Below, one piece after another: positions 36,870-47,394 of a DNA stretch of 64,000 nucleotides (position 1 is the first letter of the stretch; each line of letters starts with the position of its first letter). The stretch is from contig NZ_LT615228.1 of the NCBI RefSeq assembly GCF_900096765.1, forward strand, positions 502,669 to 566,668, read 5' to 3'. This stretch comes from Polynucleobacter necessarius. Lineage in GTDB: Bacteria > Pseudomonadota > Gammaproteobacteria > Burkholderiales > Burkholderiaceae. Made by a program: the position numbers and the translations under genes. The notes beneath the pieces are model-generated. The model ran no database searches. It had not been told where the DNA came from and saw nothing but the letters and a program-made list of their open reading frames with translations.

Positions 36870-37028
36870 TTACCAACCACATAAGACCCAGACTTGATTG
36901 TTCATGGCAACCATCATATCGGGAGCGAAGTAGGCAGAAAAAATTAACAGTAAGGCAAACGCAGCAAAACCATACATGATGATTTTCCAAAATTGTAAGC
37001 GGGGCGCTTTACTTGTATCTTTACGCAT
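36870..37028 (-). CDS. 52-residue single-pass membrane peptide
   Basis: An unlisted small gene on the minus strand, from ATG 37028 to TAA 36870. The product begins MRKDTSKAPRLQFWKIIMYG, followed by a hydrophobic segment FAAFALLLIFSAYFAP (about residues 21-36), and ends NNQVWVLCGW. It starts inside the stop region of the MFS gene (the ATG overlaps CATGCGTAA), as in translationally coupled pairs. Composition (basic N-terminus, single helix, short tail) fits a small membrane protein, possibly a transporter accessory peptide. The upstream MFS gene is broken, which would uncouple it. No family recognised. Confidence 0.55.
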   Translation of the reverse strand: MRKDTSKAPRLQFWKIIMYGFAAFALLLIFSAYFAPDMMVAMNNQVWVLCGW

Positions 37029-38256
37029 GAGCCACTCGTTCAAGCGCACGCTCTTTAACGGGTAGGTTGACTAAAAAGGCAAAGACACCCAAACCAATCG
37101 CAATTTCCCAAACAACTGAATAAGATCCTGTGCGATCAAATAAATAACCACCCAGAAATGCACTACAAAAACTTCCTAGTTGATGGGAGAAGAAAATTAA
37201 ACCAGAGAGCATGGTAAGGTATTTGACACCAAAGATTTGCGCGACGATACCATTGGTGAGTGGAATCGTGGAGAGCCAGAGAAAGCCCATGATCACCGCA
37301 AATATATAGGTTGTGATTGGACTGATAGGTATTAGCAAAAAGCCTGTAATCGCAATTGAGCGACCTAAGTAGATGGCCGATAGAAGGTAACGCTTTGGCA
37401 AACGCTGCCCTAATATGCCAGCGCTGTAGGTGCCAAAAATATTAAACAAGCCAATTAAGGCTAGGGCAGTGGTAGCAACTGCTGGCGCACCCACTGCTGG
37501 GAAAGCAGTGGATAAATCTTTGAGGTAGGGGGCTAAATGTACCGCAATAAATACCACCTGAAACCCGCACACAAAGTAGCCTAAGGTCAGCAAACGAAAG
37601 CTGGGATTGCTCATTGCTTCTTTCAAGGCTTCATATACAGTTTGATCGCCGAGCTGGTGTATGTAGGTAAAGTTTTACTCCCGCAACATAAACGCAGTGG
37701 GAAGCATCAGGCTTGCCATTAATCCGAGTATGAAGAGCGCATCTTGCGCGCCAAAGCTACTTAATAAACCTTGCTCGGCTGGGATCATAAGAAACTGACC
37801 AAAAGAGCCGGCAGCTGCAGCGATACCCATGGCCCAAACTCGTTTTTCTGCGGGGACGTTGCGACCTAAAATTCCGTACACCACGCTATAAGTTGTGGCG
37901 GTTTGTGCCAAGCCAATAAGAAGGCCGCCAGCAAGTGTGAAATTCAATGCATCGGTCGATACAGCCATGCCGATTAATCCCAGCGCATACAGTGCGCCAC
38001 CAATCACCATGATTTTGAACGCGCCAAAGCGATCAGCCAACCCTCCGGTAATGGGTTGTACAGCGCCCCAGATGAGATTTTGCAGTGCAATCGTTAAGGC
38101 AAAGGTTTCTCTTCCCCAACCATTGGCCATGGTGATGATGGGTAAATTAAATAATCCAAAGCCATGCCGTATGCCCATGGAGAGCGTGACCATCAAGCCA
38201 CCATAAATCAACACTTGCTTCATTGACAAGGAAGTCTTGGTAGCTGACTGACTCAT
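37021..38256 (-). pseudogene. Major facilitator superfamily transporter with in-frame stop
   Basis: A 411-codon MFS gene split by one in-frame TAA at 37675-37677. The first half (MSQSATKTSLSMKQVLIYGG, six membrane helices, GGLADRFGAFKIMVIGG in the loop 2-3 motif A position) ends PTAFMLRE. The second half resumes NFTYIHQLGDQTVYEALKEA, then six more helices. Both halves are in the same frame, so this is a nonsense substitution (probably Lys AAA to TAA) in the central cytoplasmic loop. It resembles the oxalate/formate-antiporter-like MFS group near CoA transferases, but substrate is unknown. Located directly downstream of the CoA transferase on the same strand. Confidence 0.88.
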
Positions 38257-39476
38257 TAAACAATTCCTTTTTGATGAAGTTGCTCAATTGCTTTAGCGTC
38301 AAGATGAAGTTGCTCACGCAGGATTTCATCGGTATGTTGCCCTAAGGTCGGTGGCGCCATGCGAACTTCAGTTGGCGTTTTAGACAATCTCATTGGGCTG
38401 GCAACCAATTTCATCTTACCGGCTGTAGCATGGGGGACTTCTATCTGCACTCCACGCGCAATTACTTGCTCGTTCTCAAACGCTTCTTTGAAATTATTGA
38501 TTGGCCCACAAGGGACATTGGCTTGTTCAAGCAGGTTAATCCATTCATTCTTTGTTTTCTTGCGCGTCATCTCTTCAAGCAGTGGCACTAACTCATCACG
38601 ATGGGCAACACGCAGTGGATTACTGATGTAACGAGGGTGATCCGCTAAATGGGCCTGGCCGCCTGCGGTAACAAAGTGTCGGAATTGGCCATCGTTGCCT
38701 GCAGCCACAATGATCCAGCCATCGGATGTGGGGAAGGTTTGGTAGGGTACGATGGTTGAGGAGGCATTTCCTAAACGACGCGGAACCTCGCCTGAACTCA
38801 GATATGCGCTAGATACATTCGCCATTACGGCGATCTGGGTGTCAAGCAAAGACATATCAATATATTGACCTTCGCCAGTTTGATCGCGGTGAATGATTGC
38901 GGCCAATATTGCAGTGGAGGCATACATGCCAGTGAAGATGTCGGCGATTGCAACACCGGCTTTTTGAGGGCTGCTGCCTGTAACGCCATCCGCTTCGCCG
39001 GTAACGCTCATAAAGCCACCCATGCCTTGGACAATAAAGTCATAGCCTGGGCGATGTGAGTAAGGACCAGTTTGACCAAAGCCCGTGATCGAGCAATACA
39101 CTAAATCAGGCTTCACCTGCTGAAGGCTTTGATAGTCAAGACCATATTTCGCCAAGTCACCTACCTTATAGTTTTCGAGCACCACATCTGATTGCGCTAC
39201 TAGTTGGCGGATGATCTCTTGACCCCCTGGTTTACTAATGTCGACGGTAATCGAGCGTTTATTGCGATTGATGCAAATAAAATAGGCAGATTCTTCGGTT
39301 TCGCCGCCTTGAGCATCTTTTACAAAAGGCGGGCCCCAGTGGCGGGTGTCGTCCCCGCTGCCTGGACGCTCAACTTTAATCACGTCAGCACCCAAGTCAG
39401 CTAGGTTCTGAGCGCACCAAGGACCTGCTAGCACCCGGCTGAGGTCTAAAACTCGAATATGACTTAAGGCTCCCAT
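38256..39476 (-). CDS. Class III (CaiB/BaiF/formyl-CoA-type) CoA transferase
   Basis: A 406-residue family III CoA transferase. The N-terminus IRVLDLSRVLAGPWCAQNLADLGADVIKVE and the RNKRSITVD stretch are typical. The catalytic Asp is expected in the YIDMSLLDTQIAVM region near residue 185. These enzymes move CoA between small carboxylic acids; several family III genes lie beside MFS oxalate/formate-like transporters, as here (stop/start overlap at 38256). Substrate cannot be fixed. Intact, so the broken transporter may have left it without its uptake partner. Confidence 0.85.
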   Translation of the reverse strand: MGALSHIRVLDLSRVLAGPWCAQNLADLGADVIKVERPGSGDDTRHWGPPFVKDAQGGETEESAYFICINRNKRSITVDISKPGGQEIIRQLVAQSDVVLENYKVGDLAKYGLDYQSLQQVKPDLVYCSITGFGQTGPYSHRPGYDFIVQGMGGFMSVTGEADGVTGSSPQKAGVAIADIFTGMYASTAILAAIIHRDQTGEGQYIDMSLLDTQIAVMANVSSAYLSSGEVPRRLGNASSTIVPYQTFPTSDGWIIVAAGNDGQFRHFVTAGGQAHLADHPRYISNPLRVAHRDELVPLLEEMTRKKTKNEWINLLEQANVPCGPINNFKEAFENEQVIARGVQIEVPHATAGKMKLVASPMRLSKTPTEVRMAPPTLGQHTDEILREQLHLDAKAIEQLHQKGIV

Positions 39477-39555
39477 GCCCTAATTTTGGCATGGATGAGG
39501 GGGGATTTCCGGAAAAGTTCGGGTTATGCTCAAGACATGACTACAATTTGCGCGC

Positions 39556-41544
39556 ATGGCTACCCGTAAAACTTCCGAATACAGCGAATCATCGATTCAG
39601 GTCCTCAAAGGACTGGAACCAGTCCGTCAGCGGCCTGGAATGTACACCCGCACAGATAACCCGCTACACATCATCCAAGAGGTGCTTGATAACGCCTCTG
39701 ACGAAGCCTTGGGCGGATTTGGCAAGCAAATTATTGTGACATTGCACACTGATGGCAGTGTTAGCGTTGAAGATGATGGCCGAGGTATTCCTGTGGGAAT
39801 GCATCCCACTGAAAAATTACCCGTCGTTGAAATCGTATTTACCCAGTTACACGCCGGCGGTAAATTTGAAAAAGGCACTGGCGGTGCTTACGCATTTTCT
39901 GGTGGATTGCACGGTGTCGGTGTATCGGTCACCAATGCGCTTTCAAAACGCTTAGAAGTGACTGTCTGGCGTGATGGACAAGTATTTACTTTGACCTTTG
40001 CAGACGGCAAAGTGATTGAGAAACTCAAATCAAAGCCATCATCAAAAGAAGACAAATCCCACGGCACTCGCGTGCGTGCATGGCCAGACGGAAAATATTT
40101 TGATAGCTCAGCCATTCCCATGGCCGATCTTATTCGTCTATTGCGCTCTAAGGCAGTATTACTGCCTGGAGTAAAGGTGATCCTCATTCAAGAAAAGTCT
40201 GGTGAGAGTCAAACTTGGCAGTACGCACAGGGCTTACGTGGTTACCTCAATGAGGCAATAGCTCAGGCTGGACACGGTCCTGAGGTGATTCCTCCGTTTG
40301 AGGGTGAGCAATATGCTACAGGATCTGGAGATGATGATTCATTTGCTGAAGGCGAGGGTGCAGCTTGGGTGGTTTGCTGGACGGAAGATGGCGCTCCAGT
40401 ACGTGAGAGTTATGTCAATCTCATTCCAACCCCTGCAGGCGGTACGCATGAAAGTGGTTTGCGTGAAGGCCTCTTTAATGCAGTAAAAGGTTTCATTGAA
40501 ATGCATGCATTGCAACCTAAAGGCGTCAAATTGATGCCAGAGGATGTATTTGCTCGTGCATCATTTATTTTGTCTGCCAAAGTATTGGATCCCCAGTTTC
40601 AAGGACAAATTAAAGAGCGTTTAAATTCGCGTGATGCAGTTCGTCTGGTTTCGGGGTATGCAAAATCTGCCCTTGAGCTTTGGTTAAATCAACACGTTGA
40701 TTATGGTCGTAAGCTAGCTGACCTTGTAATCAAGCAAGCACAAGCGAGAACGCGTGCAGGCCAAAAAGTAGAAAAGAAAAAATCCTCCGGTGTTGCCGTG
40801 TTACCAGGGAAGCTCACCGATTGCGAAAGCCAAGATATTTCCCAGAACGAAATCTTCTTAGTTGAGGGTGATTCTGCTGGTGGTTCAGCAAAAATGGGTC
40901 GTAATAAAGAATATCAAGCGATTTTGCCGCTGCGCGGGAAGGTCTTAAATACCTGGGAAGCTGAGCGTGACCGCTTGTTTGTCAATAATGAAGTGCACGA
41001 TATCGCGGTAGCTATTGGCGTGGATCCCCATGGGCCTAACGACAATCCTGATTTATCAAATTTGCGTTACGGCAAGGTATGCATTTTGTCCGATGCGGAC
41101 GTGGATGGTGCTCACATTCAGGTATTGCTGCTAACTCTGTTTTACAAGCATTTCCCTAAGCTGATTGAGCTAGGACATGTCCATATTTCAAGGCCCCCTC
41201 TTTTTAGGGTTGATGCTCCCGCGCGTGGAAAAAAACCAGCGCAAAAAATTTATGCGCTCGATGCAAATGAATTGCAAGCAATTGAAGATAAGTTACGCAA
41301 GGATGGTGTTAAAGAATCTGCCTGGCAAATTTCTCGCTTCAAAGGATTGGGAGAGATGAGTGCTGAGCAACTCTGGGATACCACGCTCAATCCTGATACA
41401 CGTCGTTTATTACCAGTAAGCTTGGGATCATGGACTGAAGATGAAACGTTTAAAACCATGGATATGTTGATGGGTAAATCAGAATCTGGGGCGCGTCGCG
41501 ATTGGCTTGAAGAGCGCGGTAATGAAGTTGAGGCAGATATCTAA
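39556..41544 (+). CDS. parE: DNA topoisomerase IV subunit B
   Basis: The ATPase subunit of topoisomerase IV, which decatenates daughter chromosomes. The GHKL domain is visible ([15 protein letters not shown] near residue 20, [15 protein letters not shown] near 42, DDGRGIPVG near 73, [15 protein letters not shown] near 115). The TOPRIM motifs [20 protein letters not shown] (near 420) and [12 protein letters not shown] (near 510) follow. ParE rather than GyrB is supported by the adjacent parC and length 662. The next gene starts at the last base of its stop codon. Intact. Confidence 0.95.
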   Translation: MATRKTSEYSESSIQVLKGLEPVRQRPGMYTRTDNPLHIIQEVLDNASDEALGGFGKQIIVTLHTDGSVSVEDDGRGIPVGMHPTEKLPVVEIVFTQLHAGGKFEKGTGGAYAFSGGLHGVGVSVTNALSKRLEVTVWRDGQVFTLTFADGKVIEKLKSKPSSKEDKSHGTRVRAWPDGKYFDSSAIPMADLIRLLRSKAVLLPGVKVILIQEKSGESQTWQYAQGLRGYLNEAIAQAGHGPEVIPPFEGEQYATGSGDDDSFAEGEGAAWVVCWTEDGAPVRESYVNLIPTPAGGTHESGLREGLFNAVKGFIEMHALQPKGVKLMPEDVFARASFILSAKVLDPQFQGQIKERLNSRDAVRLVSGYAKSALELWLNQHVDYGRKLADLVIKQAQARTRAGQKVEKKKSSGVAVLPGKLTDCESQDISQNEIFLVEGDSAGGSAKMGRNKEYQAILPLRGKVLNTWEAERDRLFVNNEVHDIAVAIGVDPHGPNDNPDLSNLRYGKVCILSDADVDGAHIQVLLLTLFYKHFPKLIELGHVHISRPPLFRVDAPARGKKPAQKIYALDANELQAIEDKLRKDGVKESAWQISRFKGLGEMSAEQLWDTTLNPDTRRLLPVSLGSWTEDETFKTMDMLMGKSESGARRDWLEERGNEVEADI

Positions 41545-44009
41545 TGACTACAAAAAAAACTCCAGGTAAAGATACCGCAGCTGAACAAGCAGATTTGTTT
41601 GCAAATCCGATTGAGATGGATATTGTTGAGGTTGATGAGGCGCCAGCTGCCCCATCTGTTCAAAGCAAATCCGCCGGTGGTAACGGCCCCAGGGATCCGC
41701 ATGATCCCAAGACCATGGATTTAAATGAAGATAACAAAGATAGCCTTACGCTAGCTGTTTATGCAGAGCGCGCTTATTTGGACTACGCCATTAGCGTTGT
41801 TAAAGGCCGCGCATTGCCAGAAGTGGCGGATGGTCAAAAACCAGTACAACGTCGTATTTTGTTCTCGATGAATGAAATGGGCTTGCGTGCAGATGCTAAG
41901 CCGGTCAAGAGCGCGCGTGTTGTTGGTGATGTTCTGGGTAAGTTCCACCCGCATGGTGACCAATCTGCCTACGATGCCTTAGTTCGTTTAGCCCAAAGCT
42001 TCTCGCTGCGTTATCCATTAATCGATGGTCAGGGTAATTTTGGTTCACGTGATGGTGATGGTGCTGCGGCGATGCGTTATACCGAGGCGCGCCTGACCAA
42101 GATTGCCAGTTTGCTTTTAAGTGAAATCGATGAAGGCACTGTCGACTTTGCTCCAAATTATGACGGCTCCTTTCAGGAGCCCAAGTTATTGCCAGCCCGC
42201 TTACCATTTGTGCTGCTCAATGGCGCTTCAGGTATTGCAGTGGGTATGGCTACCGAGATTCCTTCGCATAACTTACGCGAAGTAGCATCAGCTGCAATCG
42301 CTTTGATGAAATCACCAAAGCTTTCTACCACTGATTTATTGGAGATCATGCCCGGACCAGATTACCCTGGTGGCGGTCAGATTATTTCTTCTGCGGCTGA
42401 GATTGCTCAAATATACGAAACCGGACGCGGAAGTCTAAAAGTGCGTGCACGTTGGTCGGTCGAAGAGCTAGCTAGAGGGCAATGGCAGGTAGTAGTCAAT
42501 GAACTGCCACCCGCAACTTCATCGCAAAGAGTCTTGCAAGAGATTGAAGAAATCACCAATCCAAAGGTAAGGGTTGGTAAAAAGACCTTAACACCAGAAC
42601 AGAATAACTTGAAGTCCACCATCTTGAATGTGCTCGATGGTGTGCGTGATGAGTCTAGTAAAGACGCTGCGGTACGTTTGGTATTTGAGCCCAAGAGTAA
42701 AAATATTGATGTCAATGAGTTTGTAAATCTCTTATTGGCGCATACTTCCCTCGAATCTAACGCGCCAATGAATTTGGTGATGATTGGCAATGATGGTCGT
42801 CCGCGCCAAAAAGGCTTAAAAGAAATTATTTCTGAGTGGATCGAGTTTAGGGTGGCTACCGTTACCCGTCGTACCCAGTTCCGTTTAGATAAAGTCAAAG
42901 ACCGGATGCATATTTTGGAAGGGCGCTTAACCGTTCTTTTGAATATTGATAAGGTCATCAAAATTATCCGCAACAGTGATGAACCTAAGGCTGACTTAAT
43001 TCAGGAATTTAAGCTCTCTGACCGTCAGGCAGAAGATATTCTCGATATTCGTTTGCGTCAGCTGGCAAGGCTAGAAGGGATAAAGATCGAGCAAGAGCTC
43101 AAAAATTTGAAGTCCGAGCGGGATGATCTCGAAGGTTTATTGCAAAGCGATGCGGTGCTACGCAAACGAATCATTAAAGAAATCGAATCCGATGTTAAAG
43201 ATTTTGGTGATGATCGTCGTACCTTGATACAAGAGGATAAGCGCGCTATTGCTGAGACTAGGGTAGTTGATGAGCCAGTAACCGTAATCGTTTCTCAAAA
43301 GGGTTGGGTGCGAGTACGTCAAGGCCATGAGCACGATGCCACCCAATTTAGCTTTAAGGCTGGTGATGCGCTCTATGCCACCTTTGAAGTGAGAACGGTT
43401 GATGTAATGCTGGGTTTTGGTAGTGATGGTCGTGTATACACTGTGCCAGTGAGCGAGCTGCCTGGTGCCCGTGGTGACGGATCGCCATTAACCAGTTTTG
43501 TTAATTTGGCTGCAGGCTCACAGATGGTTGCCTATTACGCAGGCCAGCCTGATGATCTCGTATTGCTTTCAACTAAAGCTGGATATGGATTCTTGGCAAA
43601 TGTTTCGGATATGAGCACGCGCAACAAAGCTGGTAAATCTTTTATCAGCGTTGATGCCAAACATCCTGGCGACGCACCACTTGGTGCGGCTAAGGTTCAA
43701 GTAGGCATGAAACAAGTGGCTTGTTTGTCAGAGGCTTCTAAGTTACTCGTCTTTCCATTGGATGAGCTCAAGCGCTTGCCTACCGGTGGTAAGGGTGTCA
43801 TTTTGATGGGCTTAGACGAAAAAGAGTCGCTTGCTAGCGCGATTGCAGTGGGGTCCAATGGCGCAAACTACTCAGGATCAGGTCGTGCAGGTAAGCCTAC
43901 TGAGCTCAGTCTGGATGCAAAAACGCTCAAATCTTTTGCAGGCAACCGCGCACGCAAAGGACATTTCGTAGAGCCACGACTAAAAGACGGCAAGCTCAAG
44001 GCGCTCTAG
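41544..44009 (+). CDS. parC: DNA topoisomerase IV subunit A
   Basis: The breakage-reunion subunit of topoisomerase IV. An N-terminal tail of about 65 residues rich in Asp, Glu and Ala precedes the core, longer than in E. coli. The core shows [21 protein letters not shown], the quinolone-region [21 protein letters not shown] near residue 130 and the catalytic Tyr in [12 protein letters not shown] near residue 179. The C-terminal part (from about residue 570) is a degenerate beta-pinwheel with few GyrA-box features, as in ParC. 821 residues in total. Overlaps parE by one base and converges with xdhC, three bases apart. Confidence 0.94.
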   Translation: MTTKKTPGKDTAAEQADLFANPIEMDIVEVDEAPAAPSVQSKSAGGNGPRDPHDPKTMDLNEDNKDSLTLAVYAERAYLDYAISVVKGRALPEVADGQKPVQRRILFSMNEMGLRADAKPVKSARVVGDVLGKFHPHGDQSAYDALVRLAQSFSLRYPLIDGQGNFGSRDGDGAAAMRYTEARLTKIASLLLSEIDEGTVDFAPNYDGSFQEPKLLPARLPFVLLNGASGIAVGMATEIPSHNLREVASAAIALMKSPKLSTTDLLEIMPGPDYPGGGQIISSAAEIAQIYETGRGSLKVRARWSVEELARGQWQVVVNELPPATSSQRVLQEIEEITNPKVRVGKKTLTPEQNNLKSTILNVLDGVRDESSKDAAVRLVFEPKSKNIDVNEFVNLLLAHTSLESNAPMNLVMIGNDGRPRQKGLKEIISEWIEFRVATVTRRTQFRLDKVKDRMHILEGRLTVLLNIDKVIKIIRNSDEPKADLIQEFKLSDRQAEDILDIRLRQLARLEGIKIEQELKNLKSERDDLEGLLQSDAVLRKRIIKEIESDVKDFGDDRRTLIQEDKRAIAETRVVDEPVTVIVSQKGWVRVRQGHEHDATQFSFKAGDALYATFEVRTVDVMLGFGSDGRVYTVPVSELPGARGDGSPLTSFVNLAAGSQMVAYYAGQPDDLVLLSTKAGYGFLANVSDMSTRNKAGKSFISVDAKHPGDAPLGAAKVQVGMKQVACLSEASKLLVFPLDELKRLPTGGKGVILMGLDEKESLASAIAVGSNGANYSGSGRAGKPTELSLDAKTLKSFAGNRARKGHFVEPRLKDGKLKAL

Positions 44010-44012
44010 TTT

Positions 44013-44972
44013 TTAGACCTTTTTTGGAACAGTAATGCCGTATTTCACGGCAATCACTTCCCCCAGAATGGAGATAGCTATTTCTGGTGGAGTGAGTGCT
44101 CCAATAGATAGTCCAACAGGACCATGTAGTTTTTCAACTTGATCTTGGCTGACATCAAACTCTAAAAGACGTTCTTTGCGTTTCTCGGTGTTTTTGTGGC
44201 TTCCTAATGCTCCCACATAAAACGCTGGCGACTTTAAGGCTTCCATCAATGCCATATCGTCTAACTTAGGATCATGTGTGAGAGCAACGACTGCAGTATG
44301 TGGGTCAACGCCAATCTCAAGAAGAACATCGTCAGGCATGCCTTTGATGAAAGTCACTTCTTTATGATCAACACCTTCTTGATACTCATCTCGTGGATCA
44401 ATCACTATGACCTCAAAGTCAGAAGCAAGAGCAAAATCAGCCGTATACAGAGATAGTTGACCTGCGCCGATGATCACTATGCGCCAGCGTGGTCCATAGG
44501 TAGTGCACATCTGAATATCATTGCAAGAGAACTCATTATTGCGATTGCCGCTAGACAGGGTGGATTTACCCGTTGCAATATTGACTGTGCGTTTTGTGAT
44601 TTGATGGGAAGAGATGTCGGCTAGTAATTTCTCAAGTACCTTAAGCTCAGGTCTTGGTTCAACTAGAAGGCGCAATGTTCCGCCACACGGCAAGCCAAAA
44701 CGCGCAGCCTCTTCTTGGCTAACGCCATAAACCACCATTTCTGGTGTCTCTCGCCTCAAAATTTCTGTCTGTACTCGGCTAATGAGGTCATCCTCAACGC
44801 AACCCCCCGATACTGAGCCTGCTACTTGACCATCTTGGCGTATGGCCAACCAAGAACCAACAGGCCGCGGGGCAGATCCCCAGGTTTGAACGACGGTGGC
44901 AATGGCAACCTGATGACCGCTACCAAGCCAGCTCACGGCAGATTTGAGGACGCTTAGATCGGTACTATTCAT
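44013..44972 (-). CDS. XdhC/CoxI-family molybdo-hydroxylase maturation protein
   Basis: A 319-residue XdhC-like protein: an N-terminal XdhC/CoxI domain (GHQVAIATVVQTWGSAPRPVGSWLA, then SGGCVEDDLISR near residue 54 with the conserved Cys, and GLPCGGTLRLLVEP near residue 94) and a C-terminal NAD-binding Rossmann domain (IVIIGAGQLSLYTADFALAS near residue 167). Family members bind molybdopterin cytosine cofactor and help insert or sulphurate it in xanthine dehydrogenase-like enzymes. It is divergent from a MocA-like gene, the usual partner, but no structural molybdo-hydroxylase is in this window. Intact. Confidence 0.85.
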   Translation of the reverse strand: MNSTDLSVLKSAVSWLGSGHQVAIATVVQTWGSAPRPVGSWLAIRQDGQVAGSVSGGCVEDDLISRVQTEILRRETPEMVVYGVSQEEAARFGLPCGGTLRLLVEPRPELKVLEKLLADISSHQITKRTVNIATGKSTLSSGNRNNEFSCNDIQMCTTYGPRWRIVIIGAGQLSLYTADFALASDFEVIVIDPRDEYQEGVDHKEVTFIKGMPDDVLLEIGVDPHTAVVALTHDPKLDDMALMEALKSPAFYVGALGSHKNTEKRKERLLEFDVSQDQVEKLHGPVGLSIGALTPPEIAISILGEVIAVKYGITVPKKV

Positions 44973-45018
44973 AATCTTTTATGTTCTATTTTTGTGATTC
45001 TTATTTATTATCACCTCA

Positions 45019-45677
45019 ATGACTATTGCCGGTAAAACTCCTGAAGAGATGACTATTTATCCCCTGAAAATTGCAGTCGTGCTTCTTGCTGCAGGAGAGG
45101 GCTCTCGGATGGGTTCAATTCCAAAGGCCCTGCTAAAAAAAGGGGGAATAGCTTACTGAGTAATTTCTTTACGGCTGTAAAAGCGCTAAATCCCGTGGAG
45201 GTCCTTGTGATTACTGGTTATCATGCACAGGAAATTGAGGCAGAGCTGGCACGGGTGAATCATTCTTTGGGATTGCCAGTAAGCATCATCCGCAATCCGT
45301 GTGCTGCTGATGGTCAGGCATCATCAGTCAGGTTTGCATTGGAAAATCTCAAAAGTACATTTGATGTTTTGATGGTGGCTTTATCTGACCAACCAAATAC
45401 TACAGAGCACGAACTGCTCATCCTCTTGGATCAATTTTCGAAACGGGAGTCCAATCGCGAGATAGTGTTGCCTCAAGTGCGAGGGCAGCGAGGCAACCCT
45501 GTTTTATTCTCAAACAAGGTAGTACGGAATATTTTGGAAATACCGGAAATGGATTGCCGCCGTTATATGGATCTAAATCCAGAATTGGTGCAGCGGTTTG
45601 AAACTCCACATGAGGCATTTGTTTTGGATGTCGACACCCTTGAAGACATCCAAAAATTAGGGATTGATCGCCCTTAG
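45019..45677 (+). pseudogene. MocA/MobA-like nucleotidyltransferase, frameshifted
   Basis: From ATG 45019 (or 45049) the frame reads KIAVVLLAAGEGSRMGSIPK, the NTP-binding LAAGxxxRMG motif, then stops at about 45158. The continuation (LLSNFFTAVKALNPVEVLVI, SDQPNT for the second metal site, RGQRGNPVLFS) is in the next frame to 45677. Inserting one base in the A7-G5-A2 run at 45135-45148 joins them. The family makes molybdopterin cytosine dinucleotide for CO-dehydrogenase/xanthine-dehydrogenase-type enzymes. The XdhC neighbour fits this. An ORF starting at 45195 would lack the nucleotide-binding site and cannot be functional. Confidence 0.85.
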
Positions 45678-46132
45678 ATTTCTGCGATTAATTCAATTTC
45701 AACGCAAGCGCCCAATGGAATTTGCGCAACACCAAAGGCGCTACGCGCATGTTTACCAGCATCGCCAAATACCTCAAATAAGAGTTCTGAGCATCCATTG
45801 ATGACGAGATGTTGCTCGGTGTACTGGTCAGAGGAATTGACTAAGCCCATCACTTTGACAATGCGCTTTACTTTGTCAAGTGAGCCCAAGTGATTTTGCA
45901 AAGTGGAAATTAAGTCAATCGCAATCGATCTTGCTGCGGCTTTACCGGTTTCGGTATCCATGTCATTGCCCAATTTTCCTACCCAGGGTTTGCCATCGCG
46001 CTTAGCGATATGGCCCGACAAAAACACCGTGTTATCGGTCGTGGCTGCCATGACATAGGCAGCAGCAGGGGGGGCTGGTGGAGGCAATTCAATTCCGAGG
46101 GCTTTAAGGCGATCGCTGATAGTTGTGCTCAT
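45674..46132 (-). CDS. RidA/YjgF-family protein
   Basis: A 152-residue RidA-superfamily protein (VFLSGHIAKRDGKPWVGKLG near residue 35, SDQYTEQHLVINGCSELLFEVFG near residue 105, HARSAFGVAQIPLGACVEIELIAEI at the C-terminus). RidA members deaminate reactive enamine/imine intermediates, protecting PLP enzymes, but this longer YjgH-like subgroup may act on other substrates. The last residues contain the expected Arg and Glu of the RidA active site. It converges with the MocA-like gene by a four-base overlap. Intact. Confidence 0.8.
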   Translation of the reverse strand: MSTTISDRLKALGIELPPPAPPAAAYVMAATTDNTVFLSGHIAKRDGKPWVGKLGNDMDTETGKAAARSIAIDLISTLQNHLGSLDKVKRIVKVMGLVNSSDQYTEQHLVINGCSELLFEVFGDAGKHARSAFGVAQIPLGACVEIELIAEI

Positions 46133-46190
46133 GGTTTTATCAAATTAAGAGTTGGATGTAAAAATTAAATAGGTCAATCATGCTGTTTAA

Positions 46191-47366
46191 TCATTTAGAT
46201 AATTGTCGCATGGCGCTTTCTAAGCCATTGAGGGTTACCGGGTACATACGATCTTTCATTAAATTTTTCATGATGTCGATCGATTGGCGATATTGCCAAA
46301 TAGACTCGGGCTCTGGGTTTAGCCAGGCAAAGTGGGGGAAGTGGTCTAGCAGACGATTTACCCACACAGCACCAGCCTCCCGATTGTTGTACTCCACGGA
46401 GCCATTTGGGCTCAAAATTTCGTAGGGCGACATGGTGGCATCACCAACAAATATCAATTTATAGTCTGGGCCGTACTTATTGATTATGTCTTGGGTTGGC
46501 GTCACCTGATCTCGCCGCCGCCGATTACTTTGCCATAGGTAGTCATAAACGCAGTTATGAAAGTAGTAATGCTCAAGATGCTTAAATTCTGCTTTTGCTG
46601 CTGAGAACAATTCAGCGACACGCGCTACGTGATCATCCATTGAGCCACCCACATCCATTAATAACAGGACTTTTACTTGGTTGTGTCGCTCAGGTCGCAT
46701 CTGAATATCAAGCATGCCAGCATTGGCGGCGGTCGATTGAATGGTTTTATCGAGATCCAGCTCTAAAACAGAACCTTCACGAGCAAAACGCCGAAGGCGA
46801 CGCAGTGCAACTTTAGTATTGCGGGTTCCCAGAGCAAGATCACTGTCATAGTCCTTAAACTCCCGCGCCTCCCAGACTTTGATTGCGGTACGATTGCCGG
46901 CACTTTCGCCGCCAATCCGAATACCCTCAGGATGGTATCCGCTGTGCCCAAAAGGGGAAGAGCCCCCGGCACCGATCCACTTATTACCACCTCCGTGCCA
47001 TTCTTTTTGCTCTTTGAGAAGCTCCTCTAAACGTTTTTTTAAAGCTTCTGGTCCACCCAATTTTTGGAGGGCTGCTTTTTCTTCGTCGGTGAGGACTCTT
47101 TGTAATTTTTTCTCGAGCCAATCCAAAGGAATATCAGGTGATCGGGCAATGATTTGCTCAACGCCCTTAAAGTAGCTTCCAAATACTTGATCGAAACGAT
47201 CAAAGTGTTGTTCATCTTTCACCAGCGTCATGCGGGAGAGTTGATAGAACTCATCAATCGATGGGCTGATTACTTCTGATTTGAGTGCCTCTAATAAAGT
47301 CAAAAACTCTCTGACTGAAACCGGCACTTTGGCCTCCTTCAGATTGAGAAAGAATTGAATGAGCAT
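46191..47366 (-). CDS. CoxE-like von Willebrand A-domain protein
   Basis: The 391-residue protein has an N-terminal family region (LNLKEAKVPVSVREFLTLLEALK), a central Lys/Glu-rich linker, and a C-terminal VWA domain with the MIDAS-like motif LLMDVGGSMDDHV near residue 228 and FVGDATMSPYEI near residue 322. It matches the CoxE/YehP-like VWA family that works with a MoxR/CoxD AAA ATPase. The MoxR gene is just upstream on the same strand. In CO-dehydrogenase systems CoxD and CoxE insert the Cu-S-Mo centre; here they may serve another molybdo-hydroxylase or an unrelated target. Intact. Confidence 0.82.
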   Translation of the reverse strand: MLIQFFLNLKEAKVPVSVREFLTLLEALKSEVISPSIDEFYQLSRMTLVKDEQHFDRFDQVFGSYFKGVEQIIARSPDIPLDWLEKKLQRVLTDEEKAALQKLGGPEALKKRLEELLKEQKEWHGGGNKWIGAGGSSPFGHSGYHPEGIRIGGESAGNRTAIKVWEAREFKDYDSDLALGTRNTKVALRRLRRFAREGSVLELDLDKTIQSTAANAGMLDIQMRPERHNQVKVLLLMDVGGSMDDHVARVAELFSAAKAEFKHLEHYYFHNCVYDYLWQSNRRRRDQVTPTQDIINKYGPDYKLIFVGDATMSPYEILSPNGSVEYNNREAGAVWVNRLLDHFPHFAWLNPEPESIWQYRQSIDIMKNLMKDRMYPVTLNGLESAMRQLSK

Positions 47367-47394
47367 GAATGGTGACTAAGGCGAAAAACTCGGA

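Noticed and set aside
42407..42973. A long minus-strand open frame (188 codons) inside parC
   Set aside because: It is antisense to a strongly conserved parC segment, has no ribosome site or domain, and parC codon structure explains the open frame.
45195..45677. Short MocA-like protein starting at 45195
   Set aside because: It lacks the LAAGxxxRMG nucleotide-binding motif that sits just upstream in another frame.
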